The notes: generated from the letters alone by a model not told the origin. Positions 1-9,255 are shown, counted from the first letter of the stretch. The stretch: DNA of 64,000 nucleotides from JBHEBG01 sp046557915 (GCF_046557915.1 NZ_JBHEBG010000001.1:806001-870000), one strand, 5' to 3'. A program made the numbers and translations.

Positions 1-2
1 TA

Positions 3-149
3 GATCTTATCCGTTCCAAAAAGGGACCTTTACTCATAGAGGTAAATGCATCTCCCGGACTTAAAGGTATAGAAGCGGCAACGGGCGTAAACGTCGCAAA
101 GGAAATTATACTATTTGTAGAAAAGAATGGGCGAAGAAGAAGAAAATAA
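3..149 (+). CDS. rimK: RimK-family ATP-grasp ligase, C-terminal end only
   Basis: Only the last 48 codons lie in the window; the 5' part is off the left edge. The peptide contains IEVNASPGLKGIEAATGVN, the C-terminal signature of RimK-type alpha-L-glutamate ligases, in which the Glu and Asn of EVN bind Mg-ATP. The tail ends in a run of arginines and lysine after NG. RimK-type enzymes add glutamate to a C-terminus such as that of ribosomal protein S6, but the substrate cannot be told from this fragment. The last 23 bases overlap the next gene, which starts at 127 in another frame, so the two are probably translationally coupled. Confidence 0.85.
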   Translation, partial: DLIRSKKGPLLIEVNASPGLKGIEAATGVNVAKEIILFVEKNGRRRRK

Positions 150-1092
150 AGATATCGTAATCGGAGGGGAGACCGTAAACCCGGGGCAGAACAAATTACT
201 GACCATTAGTATAGACCGCCTACCAACCGGTACCCTCATAGATATTCCCATTTATGTGTTCAACGCCAAGAAACCAGGCCCTACCATTTTGATACAGGCA
301 GGCCTACATGGCGATGAGATCAATGGGATAGAAATTGTACGGCGCATGCTTTATGAAAAACGTTTCAAAATAACCAAAGGAGCGGTAATAGCTGTGCCTA
401 TCCTCAATATTTTTGGGTTTATACATTTTTCTAGGGACGTACCCGATGGTAAAGATGTAAACCGCAGTTTTCCGGGAAACAGAACGGGTTCCATGGCCAG
501 CAGAATAGCCTATCATTATGTGTCCGAAATAATGCATCAGATGGATTTTGGTATCGACCTGCATACCGGGGCCAATCAACGGAACAACTTTCCACAGATC
601 CGTTATACCGAGGAGGATCCCAATAGTATAAAATTGGCCAAAGTGTTTAATGCACCCTTCTCGTTCTCTTCCCGTTTAATCCGTGGTTCCTTCCGTAATG
701 CTGCATTTAAAATGCAAAAACCCACGGTAGTATTTGAAGCAGGTGAAAGTATGCGTTTCGATGATTTTGCCATTCGGGAAGGCATGCAAGGAATATTGAA
801 TGTGTTAAAACATTTCAAAATGATTTCCAAGATAGAACCGGTATATGCAGAACGTTCCAAAACAATACATCTACAAGACCACAAATGGCTTAGAGCACCA
901 ACCGCAGGTATGTTTATTCCTAAGATTATCAATGGCAGCGAAATTAAAAAAGGACAGCAAATGGGCATGGTAACGGACACCTACGCCAAGAATACCAAAA
1001 AAATAAAGGCGCCTTATGACGGTTACCTCTTTTGTGTTAACCACCAAGCTGTGGTAAACCAAGGCGATGCCTTATTCCATGTTGGTAGATAA
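127..1092 (+). CDS. Succinylglutamate desuccinylase/aspartoacylase-family zinc hydrolase
   Basis: A 321-residue M14-like zinc carboxypeptidase-fold protein. The first two zinc ligands are in GLHGDE (His61, Glu64), the third is His146 in DLHTGA, and the catalytic glutamate is probably in FEAGES near residue 206. The last 70 residues form the beta-rich lobe typical of AstE/AspA proteins (APTAGMF ... APYDGYL). The family removes acyl groups from N-acyl amino acids. Because the gene overlaps a RimK-type ligase, a role in releasing or processing a glutamate-like modification is plausible, but this is inference from context. The ATG at 127 is chosen because it opens the conserved N-terminus; no separate promoter is seen. 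Confidence 0.85.
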   Translation: MGEEEENKDIVIGGETVNPGQNKLLTISIDRLPTGTLIDIPIYVFNAKKPGPTILIQAGLHGDEINGIEIVRRMLYEKRFKITKGAVIAVPILNIFGFIHFSRDVPDGKDVNRSFPGNRTGSMASRIAYHYVSEIMHQMDFGIDLHTGANQRNNFPQIRYTEEDPNSIKLAKVFNAPFSFSSRLIRGSFRNAAFKMQKPTVVFEAGESMRFDDFAIREGMQGILNVLKHFKMISKIEPVYAERSKTIHLQDHKWLRAPTAGMFIPKIINGSEIKKGQQMGMVTDTYAKNTKKIKAPYDGYLFCVNHQAVVNQGDALFHVGR

Positions 1093-1094
1093 TG

Positions 1095-2273
1095 CTAAAT
1101 ATAGCTTAACCACCATTTGTCCCTATTACTGGTCTTATAAGCATCGTACCAACTACATATAGGATATAGTGCTATGGTAAGCACTATCCAGATAAGGTAT
1201 ACGATTCCCAATCCAAATCCATAGCCTTGTAGTTGAGGTTGTAGGGTTATCCATAAATCTATGACCATGTCGGAGAAACTAAATCCGGTAGCCAAAGCAG
1301 CAAAAACCGCGAACAGGTGAATAACGTAAATATGAACAATATAGAAGAACATGGGTACCCTACCTATGGTGACAAACTTTTGGGTGAATGCACCTTGCCA
1401 TTTTTCCGCCACGGCCAGGAATAGTATAGATGGGCCAATGGTAATAAGCAAGTACATCAGTGATGGCGGATACTTGGTAATGTTAAAGAACGAGGCTATG
1501 GTTAACCCAAGGGTTTCCTGAGGAGCCCAAAAATAGGGGTCTCCATAAACATTTATAAATCGAAGTACAAAAAACAACAAAGTAAGGCCCAGTCCCAACT
1601 GCCAAAGTTTTTTTAAGCGATATTCTTGTGACACGGAAGATTTATATAATTCTCCAAAATAGTACCCCAAAGGCATTACAAAAATCCATGGAATCATAGG
1701 ATAGCCTACAAAAATCTGAAAGTCCCCAAAAGACACAATATTGAAAACATGAAGGAAGGTCCACACTCCAGAGGCAACAGCTCCTGTTGGGGCATACGAG
1801 TCCAATAGGTTGTGGCCCAAGATCACCAAGACCGAGACAACAATGGTCAATTTTTTTGGAAGGTAGATAAAGCCGGCCAAGAAGATCATACTGATACCCA
1901 AAACCCAAATTACCTGCAGTAAAGTTGTGGTATAATCCAGTTTAAACATCCATGCCAATTTTATGATGGTGAGCTCGGCAACAACGAGCCATACCCCTCT
2001 TTTCAAAAGCCAAGAAGCCAAGGATTTCTTATCCCTTCGCTGCCCAACAAAAAAGGCGGAAGTCCCTGCCAAAAATACAAATACCGGGGCGCAAAAATGC
2101 GTAACAAATCGTGTCCAAAAAAGCGCCACATTGGTCTTGGTAATGTCAGAAGGATCAAAGAAAAAGGCATCGTAGTGAAAATAGTCGCGCACATGGTCCA
2201 AAGCCATGATCACCATAACCAAGCCACGTAGCATGTCTATGGATTTTATTCTCTTTTTTCTTTCGTTACTCAT
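1095..2273 (-). CDS. DUF1624/heparan-alpha-glucosaminide N-acetyltransferase-like membrane protein
   Basis: 392 residues with roughly ten hydrophobic segments. The N-terminus KRIKSIDMLRGLVMVIMALD followed by HVRDYFH is the hallmark of DUF1624-type membrane acyltransferases: an RG motif at the start of helix 1 and a conserved Asp-His. The family moves acyl groups across the membrane onto sugars in eukaryotic relatives; bacterial substrates are mostly unknown. The gene is convergent with the AstE-like gene, the two stops being only 2 bases apart, and no clear terminator separates them. Its own ATG at 2273 is 53 bases from the stop of the GNAT gene upstream on the same strand. Confidence 0.8.
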   Translation of the reverse strand: MSNERKKRIKSIDMLRGLVMVIMALDHVRDYFHYDAFFFDPSDITKTNVALFWTRFVTHFCAPVFVFLAGTSAFFVGQRRDKKSLASWLLKRGVWLVVAELTIIKLAWMFKLDYTTTLLQVIWVLGISMIFLAGFIYLPKKLTIVVSVLVILGHNLLDSYAPTGAVASGVWTFLHVFNIVSFGDFQIFVGYPMIPWIFVMPLGYYFGELYKSSVSQEYRLKKLWQLGLGLTLLFFVLRFINVYGDPYFWAPQETLGLTIASFFNITKYPPSLMYLLITIGPSILFLAVAEKWQGAFTQKFVTIGRVPMFFYIVHIYVIHLFAVFAALATGFSFSDMVIDLWITLQPQLQGYGFGLGIVYLIWIVLTIALYPICSWYDAYKTSNRDKWWLSYI

Positions 2274-2326
2274 AATTAGTTGATGTTTGTTGTTAAAGAT
2301 ACTACTGTTTTAAGCGTATGATTGTT

Positions 2327-2863
2327 TTAAGAATTAAGGGCCCTGCTCATCCATATGAATTCAAAATTTTCCTTTCCAATCTGAAAATCGTGTTCACCTA
2401 TCTTTGAAAAATCGTTGTTATTGTAAAAATTGATGGCTCTATCGTTACTGGCAAGTACGGACAAGTAAATTTCATTAAAACCCCTGTTTGTAGCATCGCT
2501 CAGTACCTCTTCTTGTAATTTAAAACCAATTTTATGGCCTAAAAAATCGCGCAGCACATAAATCTTCTGAAGCTGGCAAACCAAATCGGTTTTAATAAGT
2601 GGCGTGTCTGCGTTTAATTTCAATTTGGCATAACCCACGGGTAGCTCTTCCTTAAGTGCAATCCAAAAGATATTATTGGCTTTCTGTATACCATTTCTAA
2701 TTTTTTCAACACTGAAGGTCCTGTTGTAATAACTGAGAAGGTCTTGCTTGTCCCTAAACAGATCACCAAAAGTTTCGGTAAAGGTTATACGGCCCAAAAG
2801 CGCAATGGCCCCTGCGTCATTAAAAGTTGCCTTTCGTATCAACAAGTTATCTTGAGATGACAT
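2327..2863 (-). CDS. GNAT-family N-acetyltransferase
   Basis: 178 residues covering one complete GNAT domain. LLIRKATFNDAGAIALLG at the start is the usual first strand and helix, and QKIYVLRDFLGHKIGFKLQE is motif A, the acetyl-CoA pyrophosphate loop, in the degenerate form common in this group (Q/R-x-x-G-x-G replaced by RDFLGHKIG). NDRAINFYNNNDFSKIGEH is the C-terminal alanine/tyrosine segment. The substrate cannot be read from sequence. A -7-like TAGTTTTG lies 35 bases upstream of the ATG. Confidence 0.85.
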   Translation of the reverse strand: MSSQDNLLIRKATFNDAGAIALLGRITFTETFGDLFRDKQDLLSYYNRTFSVEKIRNGIQKANNIFWIALKEELPVGYAKLKLNADTPLIKTDLVCQLQKIYVLRDFLGHKIGFKLQEEVLSDATNRGFNEIYLSVLASNDRAINFYNNNDFSKIGEHDFQIGKENFEFIWMSRALNS

Positions 2864-2897
2864 TTTTTACACTTTTAATTTGAAGACTTCTATACAA

Positions 2898-2905
2898 CAA
2901 AACTA
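2898..2905 (-). promoter_or_regulatory. Candidate -7 element (TAGTTTTG) for the GNAT gene
   Basis: Reading the minus strand, TAGTTTTG matches the Bacteroidota -7 consensus TAnnTTTG and ends 35 bases before the start codon at 2863. No convincing -33 TTG was assigned. Short matches of this kind occur by chance, so the call is tentative. Confidence 0.4.
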
Positions 2906-2975
2906 GCGAAGACAGTACCCTTCTGCAATCTGAAACTTGCTCGCTTCGGCTATTGCTCGTATCGTTTTCTATAAA

Positions 2976-5825
2976 TTATTCAATTTCAAACGTCTGGCTG
3001 GCCTGTGTTCCGTTGCCACTGACTTCAATTTTATATTTTCCTTTGGGGAGGTAGGTTTTTCCATCTTTGGCCTCGGCCAATATTTTTTTATTTTTCTTTA
3101 GGTAATCTGTTTTACCCTTTTTGGAAAAGGCCACGTCATAAGACAACAGATTAAAACCTTTATTAGCCATAATTTCTGTGCTACTTACCTCAATGTTATC
3201 GGTTGTCAATATTTTTGCTGTGCAGAGATCTTCGTCCGAGGTGTAGAACATAAGATCTATTCCCGGAGTTTGGGGTTTGTTCCAAGTATATTGGGCATTG
3301 CCCCAAGCTTTGGAATGCTTTATATTGGGTATGGCAAATACCGTTAAGGGTCTGGAAAGACTTTCCTTTGTGGTCTTCTGCAGATAGGAGATATCGGCTT
3401 TGTAAATACTCCTCCCATGTGTGCCTACCAGCAGATGTTTGGCCCGGTGCTGAATTACAAGGTCGTGCACCGCAACATTGGGAATGCCGTTCTGAAACAG
3501 CTCCCAAGAAGCGCCTTTATCAAAAGAAACATAGAGACCATTATCGGTTCCAACAAACAAAAGGTTTTCATTTTCCGGATCCTCTAGAATTACGTTTACT
3601 GGGGAAGTTGGTAGGTTGCCTGCTATGCTTGTCCATGTTTTCCCATAATCATCACTCTTAAAGACGTAGGGTTTAAAATCGTCCCAACGGTAGCCGTTTA
3701 AACTAACATATACCCGTTCCTTTTTATGTTTGGAAGCGGCGACCCTGCTTACCCAAAGATCCTTGGAAATTGGGGGAGAAACATTTTCCCAACTGCCACC
3801 ACCATTTTTGGTTAGCTGCACAAGACCATCATCGCTACCCGTATATATTAAACCAAATTTAAAGGGCGATTCGGAAATAGTTGCCAAGGTGCCATAAGCC
3901 ACATTACCTTTTTTTCCGCCTTGGGTAAGGTCGCCAGAAATGGCTTCCCAATCATCTCCCTTGTTTAAAGAGCGATGTAATTTATTACCGCCCAAGTATA
4001 GTATATCCTGATTGTGGGGCGACAATAGAATGGGAGCCTGCCAATTAAAACGGTAGGCGGGTTCGCCCAGCTCGTGCTTTGGTTGAATATATTTTTGTTT
4101 GTTGTTGGCCAGGTCCAACCTGAAGTAATTTCCAAATTGATACCCGGTATAAACGGTATTGGGATCTCTGTTATCTATTTGCACCTGCATACCATCGCCT
4201 CCCAGAATAGCTTTCCAAGGGTAATGTCCGGTTTGGTGCCAACCACTGTCCTCTTTGGCATTATGAGGGCCTTTCCAAACCCCATTGTCTTGCAACCCTC
4301 CATATACATTATACGGTTTTTCATCATCTACGTTTATGGCATAAAACTGCCCTACGGATGGGGAGTTGTTTTTAATCCAGTGTGCGCCATCGTCATACGA
4401 TATGTTTACCCCTCCATCATTGCCGTTTATAAGATGTCCGGTTTTTTTTGGGTTGATCCATAGGGCATGATGATCGGCATGTACGTTATCGCCGTTAATG
4501 GATGTCCACGCATTGCCACCATCGGTAGATTTTAATATGGGAACCCCGGCAATATAGACTTTATCCTTGTTGTTGGGATCCACTCCGATCTGCGCAAAAT
4601 AATAACCATAGCTATAGTAGAGGTCATCAATGTAGTTTTCGTTCATTTTTTTCCAGCTGATGCCGGCATCATCGCTGCGGTATACCTCTGCGCCAATAAC
4701 TGGGGTGCTAAATAACAAGGAGTTTGCATTTTCCAGATATTTGGCTAGGTCGGCGGGTTTAACCGCTTCGCTTCGCACCATCTGTTTTATATTATCTGCC
4801 TTATATTTCTCATGAAAACCGTTGGTTTTCAAAAAGGTATTCAATTTTTTGTCATCCAATTTTAGGAAAGCGGTCACGGACATGGTCTTAAAATCGTCTT
4901 TTAACAAATCATCGGAGGTTCTTACAGGTATTGCTGGTTTGCTTCTCCTAAATTGATTGTCGTGCACCGCATAAACTGTATTTTCATCAAAAACTGCCAA
5001 TCCAATCCTACCAACGCCTTCTCCCGTAGGAAAGCCACTTTTTTCCGTGGAAACTTTGGCCCAGGTATTGCCACCATCGGTACTTTTATAGATGCCAGAA
5101 CCGTTTCCGCTTCCGCTAAAGTTCCAAGCCTTTCTATCCTTTTGCCATGAAGCCGCATACATAACCGCAAAATTGCCGGGAGCATGGGCCACATCTATAA
5201 TCCCTGTATTATTGGCCACAAAAAGAGTCTTATTCCAAGTAGTGCCTCCGTCCAGGGTTTTATAAATACCACGCTCTTCGTTGTTGGAATATAAATGTCC
5301 GGTTACCCCGATCACCACTTCTTGTGGATTGTTGGGGTTGATAACGATACGACCTATATGATGCGAATCTGTTAAACCCATATTTTTCCAGGTTTTGCCC
5401 TTGTCCGAAGATTTTAAAATACCGATACCTGCATAAGAAGAACGCGAAGCATTGTTTTCGCCTGTGCCTACCCATATGGTGCCAGACTCCCAATGCACGG
5501 CTATGTCGCCCACATTTTGGGTGGGGGTGGCGTCCAATACCGGAATAAATGATGTACCATTATTGTTGGTATACCACAATCCTCCAGACGCATAGCCCAC
5601 ATAAAATTCCGCTGGGTCGTTGGGGTTAACGGCCAGGTCTACCACCCTGCCGCTCATAACCGTTGGGCCTATATTTTTAAAAGGAATATGTTTTACCAAA
5701 GAACCCTGGGCCATTTCTTTTTTTTGTAACAAGGCCTCTTGTACTTTAGTAGCGGTAGTTGCGGTATGTTGTGCAGAACAAATTGTGGAAAAGACTATTA
5801 AAAAAAGGAAGGAAATATTTTTCAT
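2976..5825 (-). CDS. Secreted sortilin/Vps10-like BNR-repeat beta-propeller protein
   Basis: 949 residues with an N-terminal signal peptide (hydrophobic segment then TICSAQ). At least nine Asp-box-like motifs of the form S/T-x-D-x-G-x-x-W are visible, for example SSDKGKTWKNMG, STDGGNTWAKV, STDGGNAWTSI, SDDYGKTWTSI and SFDKGASWELF. They are spread over residues 90-800 and indicate one or two large beta-propellers of the Vps10/sortilin and xyloglucanase-like type. The opening GPTVMSGRVVDLAVNPNDP is shared in style with the truncated protein at the right edge of the window (GPFRGGRSAAVTGV). The C-terminal 120 residues look like a beta-sandwich. No type IX sorting motif is obvious. Function is unknown; members are often annotated glycosyl hydrolase without proof. 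Confidence 0.8.
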   Translation of the reverse strand: MKNISFLFLIVFSTICSAQHTATTATKVQEALLQKKEMAQGSLVKHIPFKNIGPTVMSGRVVDLAVNPNDPAEFYVGYASGGLWYTNNNGTSFIPVLDATPTQNVGDIAVHWESGTIWVGTGENNASRSSYAGIGILKSSDKGKTWKNMGLTDSHHIGRIVINPNNPQEVVIGVTGHLYSNNEERGIYKTLDGGTTWNKTLFVANNTGIIDVAHAPGNFAVMYAASWQKDRKAWNFSGSGNGSGIYKSTDGGNTWAKVSTEKSGFPTGEGVGRIGLAVFDENTVYAVHDNQFRRSKPAIPVRTSDDLLKDDFKTMSVTAFLKLDDKKLNTFLKTNGFHEKYKADNIKQMVRSEAVKPADLAKYLENANSLLFSTPVIGAEVYRSDDAGISWKKMNENYIDDLYYSYGYYFAQIGVDPNNKDKVYIAGVPILKSTDGGNAWTSINGDNVHADHHALWINPKKTGHLINGNDGGVNISYDDGAHWIKNNSPSVGQFYAINVDDEKPYNVYGGLQDNGVWKGPHNAKEDSGWHQTGHYPWKAILGGDGMQVQIDNRDPNTVYTGYQFGNYFRLDLANNKQKYIQPKHELGEPAYRFNWQAPILLSPHNQDILYLGGNKLHRSLNKGDDWEAISGDLTQGGKKGNVAYGTLATISESPFKFGLIYTGSDDGLVQLTKNGGGSWENVSPPISKDLWVSRVAASKHKKERVYVSLNGYRWDDFKPYVFKSDDYGKTWTSIAGNLPTSPVNVILEDPENENLLFVGTDNGLYVSFDKGASWELFQNGIPNVAVHDLVIQHRAKHLLVGTHGRSIYKADISYLQKTTKESLSRPLTVFAIPNIKHSKAWGNAQYTWNKPQTPGIDLMFYTSDEDLCTAKILTTDNIEVSSTEIMANKGFNLLSYDVAFSKKGKTDYLKKNKKILAEAKDGKTYLPKGKYKIEVSGNGTQASQTFEIE

Positions 5826-6006
5826 TAAAATGAGTTTTCATTTGTTTCCGTGAAGTTATGAATTTGTATAAGCGATGCCAAGACTTTTATTTAAGATGCC
5901 AGCACAAAGAACTCAATTCCTATATCCGTAGTTTTATCATTTAATAATTGTTTATTATGCTAAATTGTTGTTAATTTATTATCATATATTCATATAAACA
6001 GTCATA

Positions 6007-6291
6007 ATGGGAGTGTATTTGCCCCTGATTATTCAGCTGCTGACTGGCGCCTTAGGAGGCAATGTAGCTGGGAAATTGTTAAAAAAACAGTCGTTGGGCA
6101 CCTTGGGGAATTCCATTTCAGGAATTGTGGGAGGTGGTCTTGGAGGAGCAATTTTAGGAATGTTGGGCATGGCCGGAGAACCAGGAGTTTTAGATATGGC
6201 CAATGTTCTGGGAAGTATTGCAAGTGGTGGTGTTGGCGGTGGCTTGCTTATGATTGTCATAGGATTTATTAAAAACGCTATTTCAAGATAA
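6007..6291 (+). CDS. Small glycine-rich membrane protein, function unknown
   Basis: 94 residues with two hydrophobic glycine-rich segments (about 5-18 and 38-60) and a third at the C-terminus (GGGLLMIVIGFIKNAIS). The pattern GALGGNVAGKLLKKQSLGT followed by GNSISGIVGGGLGG resembles a widespread family of small conserved hypothetical proteins with glycine-zipper-like segments. The gene is monocistronic: it has its own ATG after an AT-rich leader and is followed 29 bases later by a strong intrinsic terminator. I do not know its function. Confidence 0.75.
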   Translation: MGVYLPLIIQLLTGALGGNVAGKLLKKQSLGTLGNSISGIVGGGLGGAILGMLGMAGEPGVLDMANVLGSIASGGVGGGLLMIVIGFIKNAISR

Positions 6292-6320
6292 TTAACCGTG
6301 ACCAAATTTTATTTTGTTAG

Positions 6321-6350
6321 GAGGGCTTGTCCAAAGCCCTCTTTTTATTT
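6321..6350 (+). terminator. Rho-independent terminator
   Basis: GAGGGCTT (6321-6328) pairs perfectly with AAGCCCTC (6334-6341) around a 5-base loop and is followed by CTTTTTATTT-type U-rich sequence. It ends the transcript of the small glycine-rich gene. It also lies inside the longest possible open frame of the downstream aminopeptidase, which rules out that upstream start. Confidence 0.9.
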
Positions 6351-6388
6351 GCTGTAAATACCTATTTTTGGAAAAAGTAGTTTCCGAC

Positions 6389-7681
6389 ATGAAATATGAA
6401 CAAATAGCCAGTGAATTATTTGTAAAGAATCGTAAAAAATTCGCTGAACAAATGCAGCCCAAGAGTATTGCCGTTTTTAATTCCAATGATATTTATCCAA
6501 TTAGCGCGGACAGCACCATGCCTTTTGAGCAACATCGAGATATATTTTATCTATCCGGGGTAGACCAAGAGGAAACTATTTTGGTTTTGTTTCCAGAAGC
6601 GCTGAACCCTAAACATAGGGAAGTACTTTTTGTACGGGAAACCAATGAGCATATAGCCGTTTGGGAAGGAGCGAAACTTACCAAGGAACGTGCCACCCAA
6701 GTTTCCGGAATAGAAACCGTTTGTTGGCTGCCCGACTTTGACAAGATATTCTTTGATTTAATGACCGAAGCCAATACCGTTTATTTTAATACCAATGAAC
6801 ATTATCGGCAAGCCGTAGAAACCCAAACACGGGAAGACCGGTTCATAATTAAATGCAAGCAAAATTTTCCGGCGCACGGTTGGGCCAAAAGCAACCCTAT
6901 CTTACAGCAGATAAGAGGTGTTAAGGAGCAAGAAGAAATAGCGCTGATGCAGCGCGCCTGCGATATTACGGAAAAGGGTTTCCGAAGAATTTTAGAGTTT
7001 GTACGGCCCGGTGTTTGGGAGTACGAAATAGAAGCCGAGTACCTGCACCAGTTTGTGCGCAACCGCTCCAAAGGCTTTGCCTATACCCCTATTATTGCCT
7101 CGGGGAACAATGCCAATGTGCTACATTATGTGGAGAACAACCAACAATGCCAGTCCGGTGATCTGCTTTTAATGGACGTGGCCGCGGAATATGCCAACTA
7201 TTCTAGCGATATGACCCGCACTATTCCGGTAAGCGGAAAATTTACTCCGCGCCAAAAAGAGGTCTATGAGGCTGTGCTGCACGTTAAGGACGAGGCCACC
7301 AAACTATTGGTACCCGGCACCCTTTGGGCCGAATACCATAAGGAAGTAGGGAAAATAATGACCTCGGAACTAATAAAATTGGGCTTGCTGGACAAGGCAG
7401 ATGTACAAAACGAAAACAAAGAATACCCTGCTTATAAAAAGTATTTTATGCACGGCACCAGCCACCATATTGGGTTGGACACCCACGATTATGGTGCGTT
7501 AAAAACACCCATGAAAGCGGGCATGGTCTTTACCGTAGAACCGGGCATCTATATCCCAAATGAAAAAATGGGGATACGTTTAGAGGATGATGTGGTTATT
7601 CAGCAGCAAGGAGCTCCGCTAAATCTTATGCAAAATATTCCGATTCTAGTGGAGGAAATAGAGGACTTAATGGCAAGATAG
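6389..7681 (+). CDS. pepP: Xaa-Pro aminopeptidase (aminopeptidase P family, M24B)
   Basis: 430 residues from the chosen ATG (MKYEQIASELF). The frame is open further upstream to 6314, but that part runs through the terminator at 6321 and is rejected. Residues about 1-150 are the AMP_N domain (SIAVFNSNDIYPISADS, QHRDIFYLSGVDQEE); the rest is the pita-bread catalytic domain. Metal ligands are visible: the Asp in LLMDVAAEY, the Asp in SSDMTRTIP, the His in HGTSHHIGLDTHD, the Glu in VEPGIYIP and the Glu in RLEDDVVI. It removes an N-terminal residue before proline and should be cytosolic. Confidence 0.95.
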   Translation: MKYEQIASELFVKNRKKFAEQMQPKSIAVFNSNDIYPISADSTMPFEQHRDIFYLSGVDQEETILVLFPEALNPKHREVLFVRETNEHIAVWEGAKLTKERATQVSGIETVCWLPDFDKIFFDLMTEANTVYFNTNEHYRQAVETQTREDRFIIKCKQNFPAHGWAKSNPILQQIRGVKEQEEIALMQRACDITEKGFRRILEFVRPGVWEYEIEAEYLHQFVRNRSKGFAYTPIIASGNNANVLHYVENNQQCQSGDLLLMDVAAEYANYSSDMTRTIPVSGKFTPRQKEVYEAVLHVKDEATKLLVPGTLWAEYHKEVGKIMTSELIKLGLLDKADVQNENKEYPAYKKYFMHGTSHHIGLDTHDYGALKTPMKAGMVFTVEPGIYIPNEKMGIRLEDDVVIQQQGAPLNLMQNIPILVEEIEDLMAR

Positions 7682-7683
7682 GA

Positions 7684-9123
7684 TTACTTGGTTTTTCCCG
7701 CTACTTTCTCAATGGCATCTAAGATATCCGCTTTGTCCTTTTCCAAATCGTGGGCCACGGTTCTAAAAAAAGGTTGTCGATCCTCAGGATAATTCAGTTC
7801 ATAGTCTACAGGAATCCCATTGTTTTCATAGCAAGTGCCTTGGTTATCCAAATACACCTCGTTAGAAACAGAAAAATACCAACCATTGGGGAGTTTTTTT
7901 TCAAGTGCATCGGATAGTGCTCCGTTGGTGTGCGACCCTATTCTTTTTATGTTGGGAAGTTCTAGGGAGGCCAAAGCCATAAAATCGGTAGCACTGGCAG
8001 ATTGCTGCGATGTAAGCAAATAAACAGGCTTTGTGTACGGGTTGGCAGAAGCCTCTAAAAATATGGGGATGCTTTGGGTAAAACCGGCGGCCATTACGGC
8101 ACGTTTGGTAGCTACCTGTTTCCTTTGGTCGTTGAATCTCCGTAAGATTTCCAAGCTTACTGCATCTTGTCCGCCACCGTTAAACCTAACATCAACAATG
8201 ATATGGCTACAAGTACGGAGGTCTTTCATTACCTTATCCATTATTTGTTGCGCTCCAACGGCTTCTCTTGCAATATAATCGGTCTCATTAAGCGCAGTAT
8301 ACGCCTTTACGTAAGTATCCACAAAACCATGTTTTTGTATAGAGGAATCGGACAAATTTAAATCCGCATATAGCCACATGGCCTTTACTTGCAGATAGCC
8401 TACATTGTTTTTCATTTTGCCCCAGTGCATTAACCAGGTATCTCTGGTGAGATCTTCATCCAGAAAGGTTTTGGCAACCATTTTGGCTAGGGGAAAATCC
8501 CCATACTCCTCCAATTCTTCGGTAGTTTCATCGGCTACAGGTGCAGGCCGTAAAGCTTCGGCTTGTTCATAGACTTTGTCTGTGGGTTCTATATAACCGT
8601 GATTGTCCTTTAGGGTGTTGCCTATTTCTTCCAATACCAAATACAGTTCGGCTTCTGTAGTTGTTGAGGTAATTTTCGCTTTGGAAACGGTATACAGGCT
8701 GTCCCAGTTGATGTTGTTTCGTTTAAAGTAGGCAAAATGGGCCGTAATGGTCTGGGCCATAACCTCAAAATTATAAATAGGGTCTTTTCTTTTTTCTTCG
8801 GAAAGAGGTTGGGAACATAACGGTGGAAGAGCTGGTATTCTTTTATAATGGTATAACCCTGTGCCCTTTGCCAGTATAAGGGTATCGCCCAACAGTGTAA
8901 GACCATCACCAAATGTGGCGATTTTTCCTTGCTGTACGGGTAGGCACGAAATTTTGGTGCGGTCATAAAAAGCATAAGAATCTTCTTCTATCGTTAGAAT
9001 TTTCCCATAGCCCAACGATTGCCAAATACCGGCTATAGTAGGTTCGTTTTTTGGTTCCGATTTACAAGCGGTAAGCAAAACGGTTACCGTTATCAACAAG
9101 AAATAGGTCCTTTTTGTACGCAT
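7684..9123 (-). CDS. S41-family peptidase lipoprotein
   Basis: 479 residues. A lipoprotein signal with lipobox LLTAC puts Cys20 at the membrane-anchored N-terminus. Residues about 25-100 are a lineage-specific N-terminal domain, and the core resembles C-terminal processing peptidases: HIIVDVRFNGGGQDAVSLEI is the conserved strand-turn, and TSQQSASATDFMALAS carries the presumed nucleophile serine in the S-A-T-D context. No PDZ domain is apparent. It probably acts on envelope peptides. The gene converges with pepP, the stops being 2 bases apart. It is the last ordinary gene before the cassette-like region that begins at about 9170. Confidence 0.8.
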   Translation of the reverse strand: MRTKRTYFLLITVTVLLTACKSEPKNEPTIAGIWQSLGYGKILTIEEDSYAFYDRTKISCLPVQQGKIATFGDGLTLLGDTLILAKGTGLYHYKRIPALPPLCSQPLSEEKRKDPIYNFEVMAQTITAHFAYFKRNNINWDSLYTVSKAKITSTTTEAELYLVLEEIGNTLKDNHGYIEPTDKVYEQAEALRPAPVADETTEELEEYGDFPLAKMVAKTFLDEDLTRDTWLMHWGKMKNNVGYLQVKAMWLYADLNLSDSSIQKHGFVDTYVKAYTALNETDYIAREAVGAQQIMDKVMKDLRTCSHIIVDVRFNGGGQDAVSLEILRRFNDQRKQVATKRAVMAAGFTQSIPIFLEASANPYTKPVYLLTSQQSASATDFMALASLELPNIKRIGSHTNGALSDALEKKLPNGWYFSVSNEVYLDNQGTCYENNGIPVDYELNYPEDRQPFFRTVAHDLEKDKADILDAIEKVAGKTK

Positions 9124-9171
9124 GGCGTTTGGGATTGGTTTCTTTCTGATAGATTTGTTTTTTTGGGAAAT

Positions 9172-9255
9172 GTTACAGTTGGGTAAACCGGAGTAGCTTT
9201 AAAGAGAGGGTCGTTGCTTCTCTAACTGGGTTAAGTTATCGCATTTGTTGTACGC
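9172..9255 (-). repeat. Degenerate cassette-type intergenic element S0
   Basis: GTTACAGTTGG at 9172-9182 and GTTGTACGC at 9247-9255 resemble the left and right outer boxes of the better elements. TTATCGCATTTGTTGTACGC on the right arm aligns with TTATAGCCATTGTTGTGCG of element S7. A short internal pairing, AGAGA with TCTCT, forms the tip. It lies between the S41 peptidase and the serine hydrolase and would be the left end of the array. This is the weakest member. Confidence 0.35.

Noticed and set aside
6314..6388. 25-codon upstream extension of pepP
   Set aside because: It is encoded by the terminator and its flank; the ATG at 6389 gives the conserved N-terminus.
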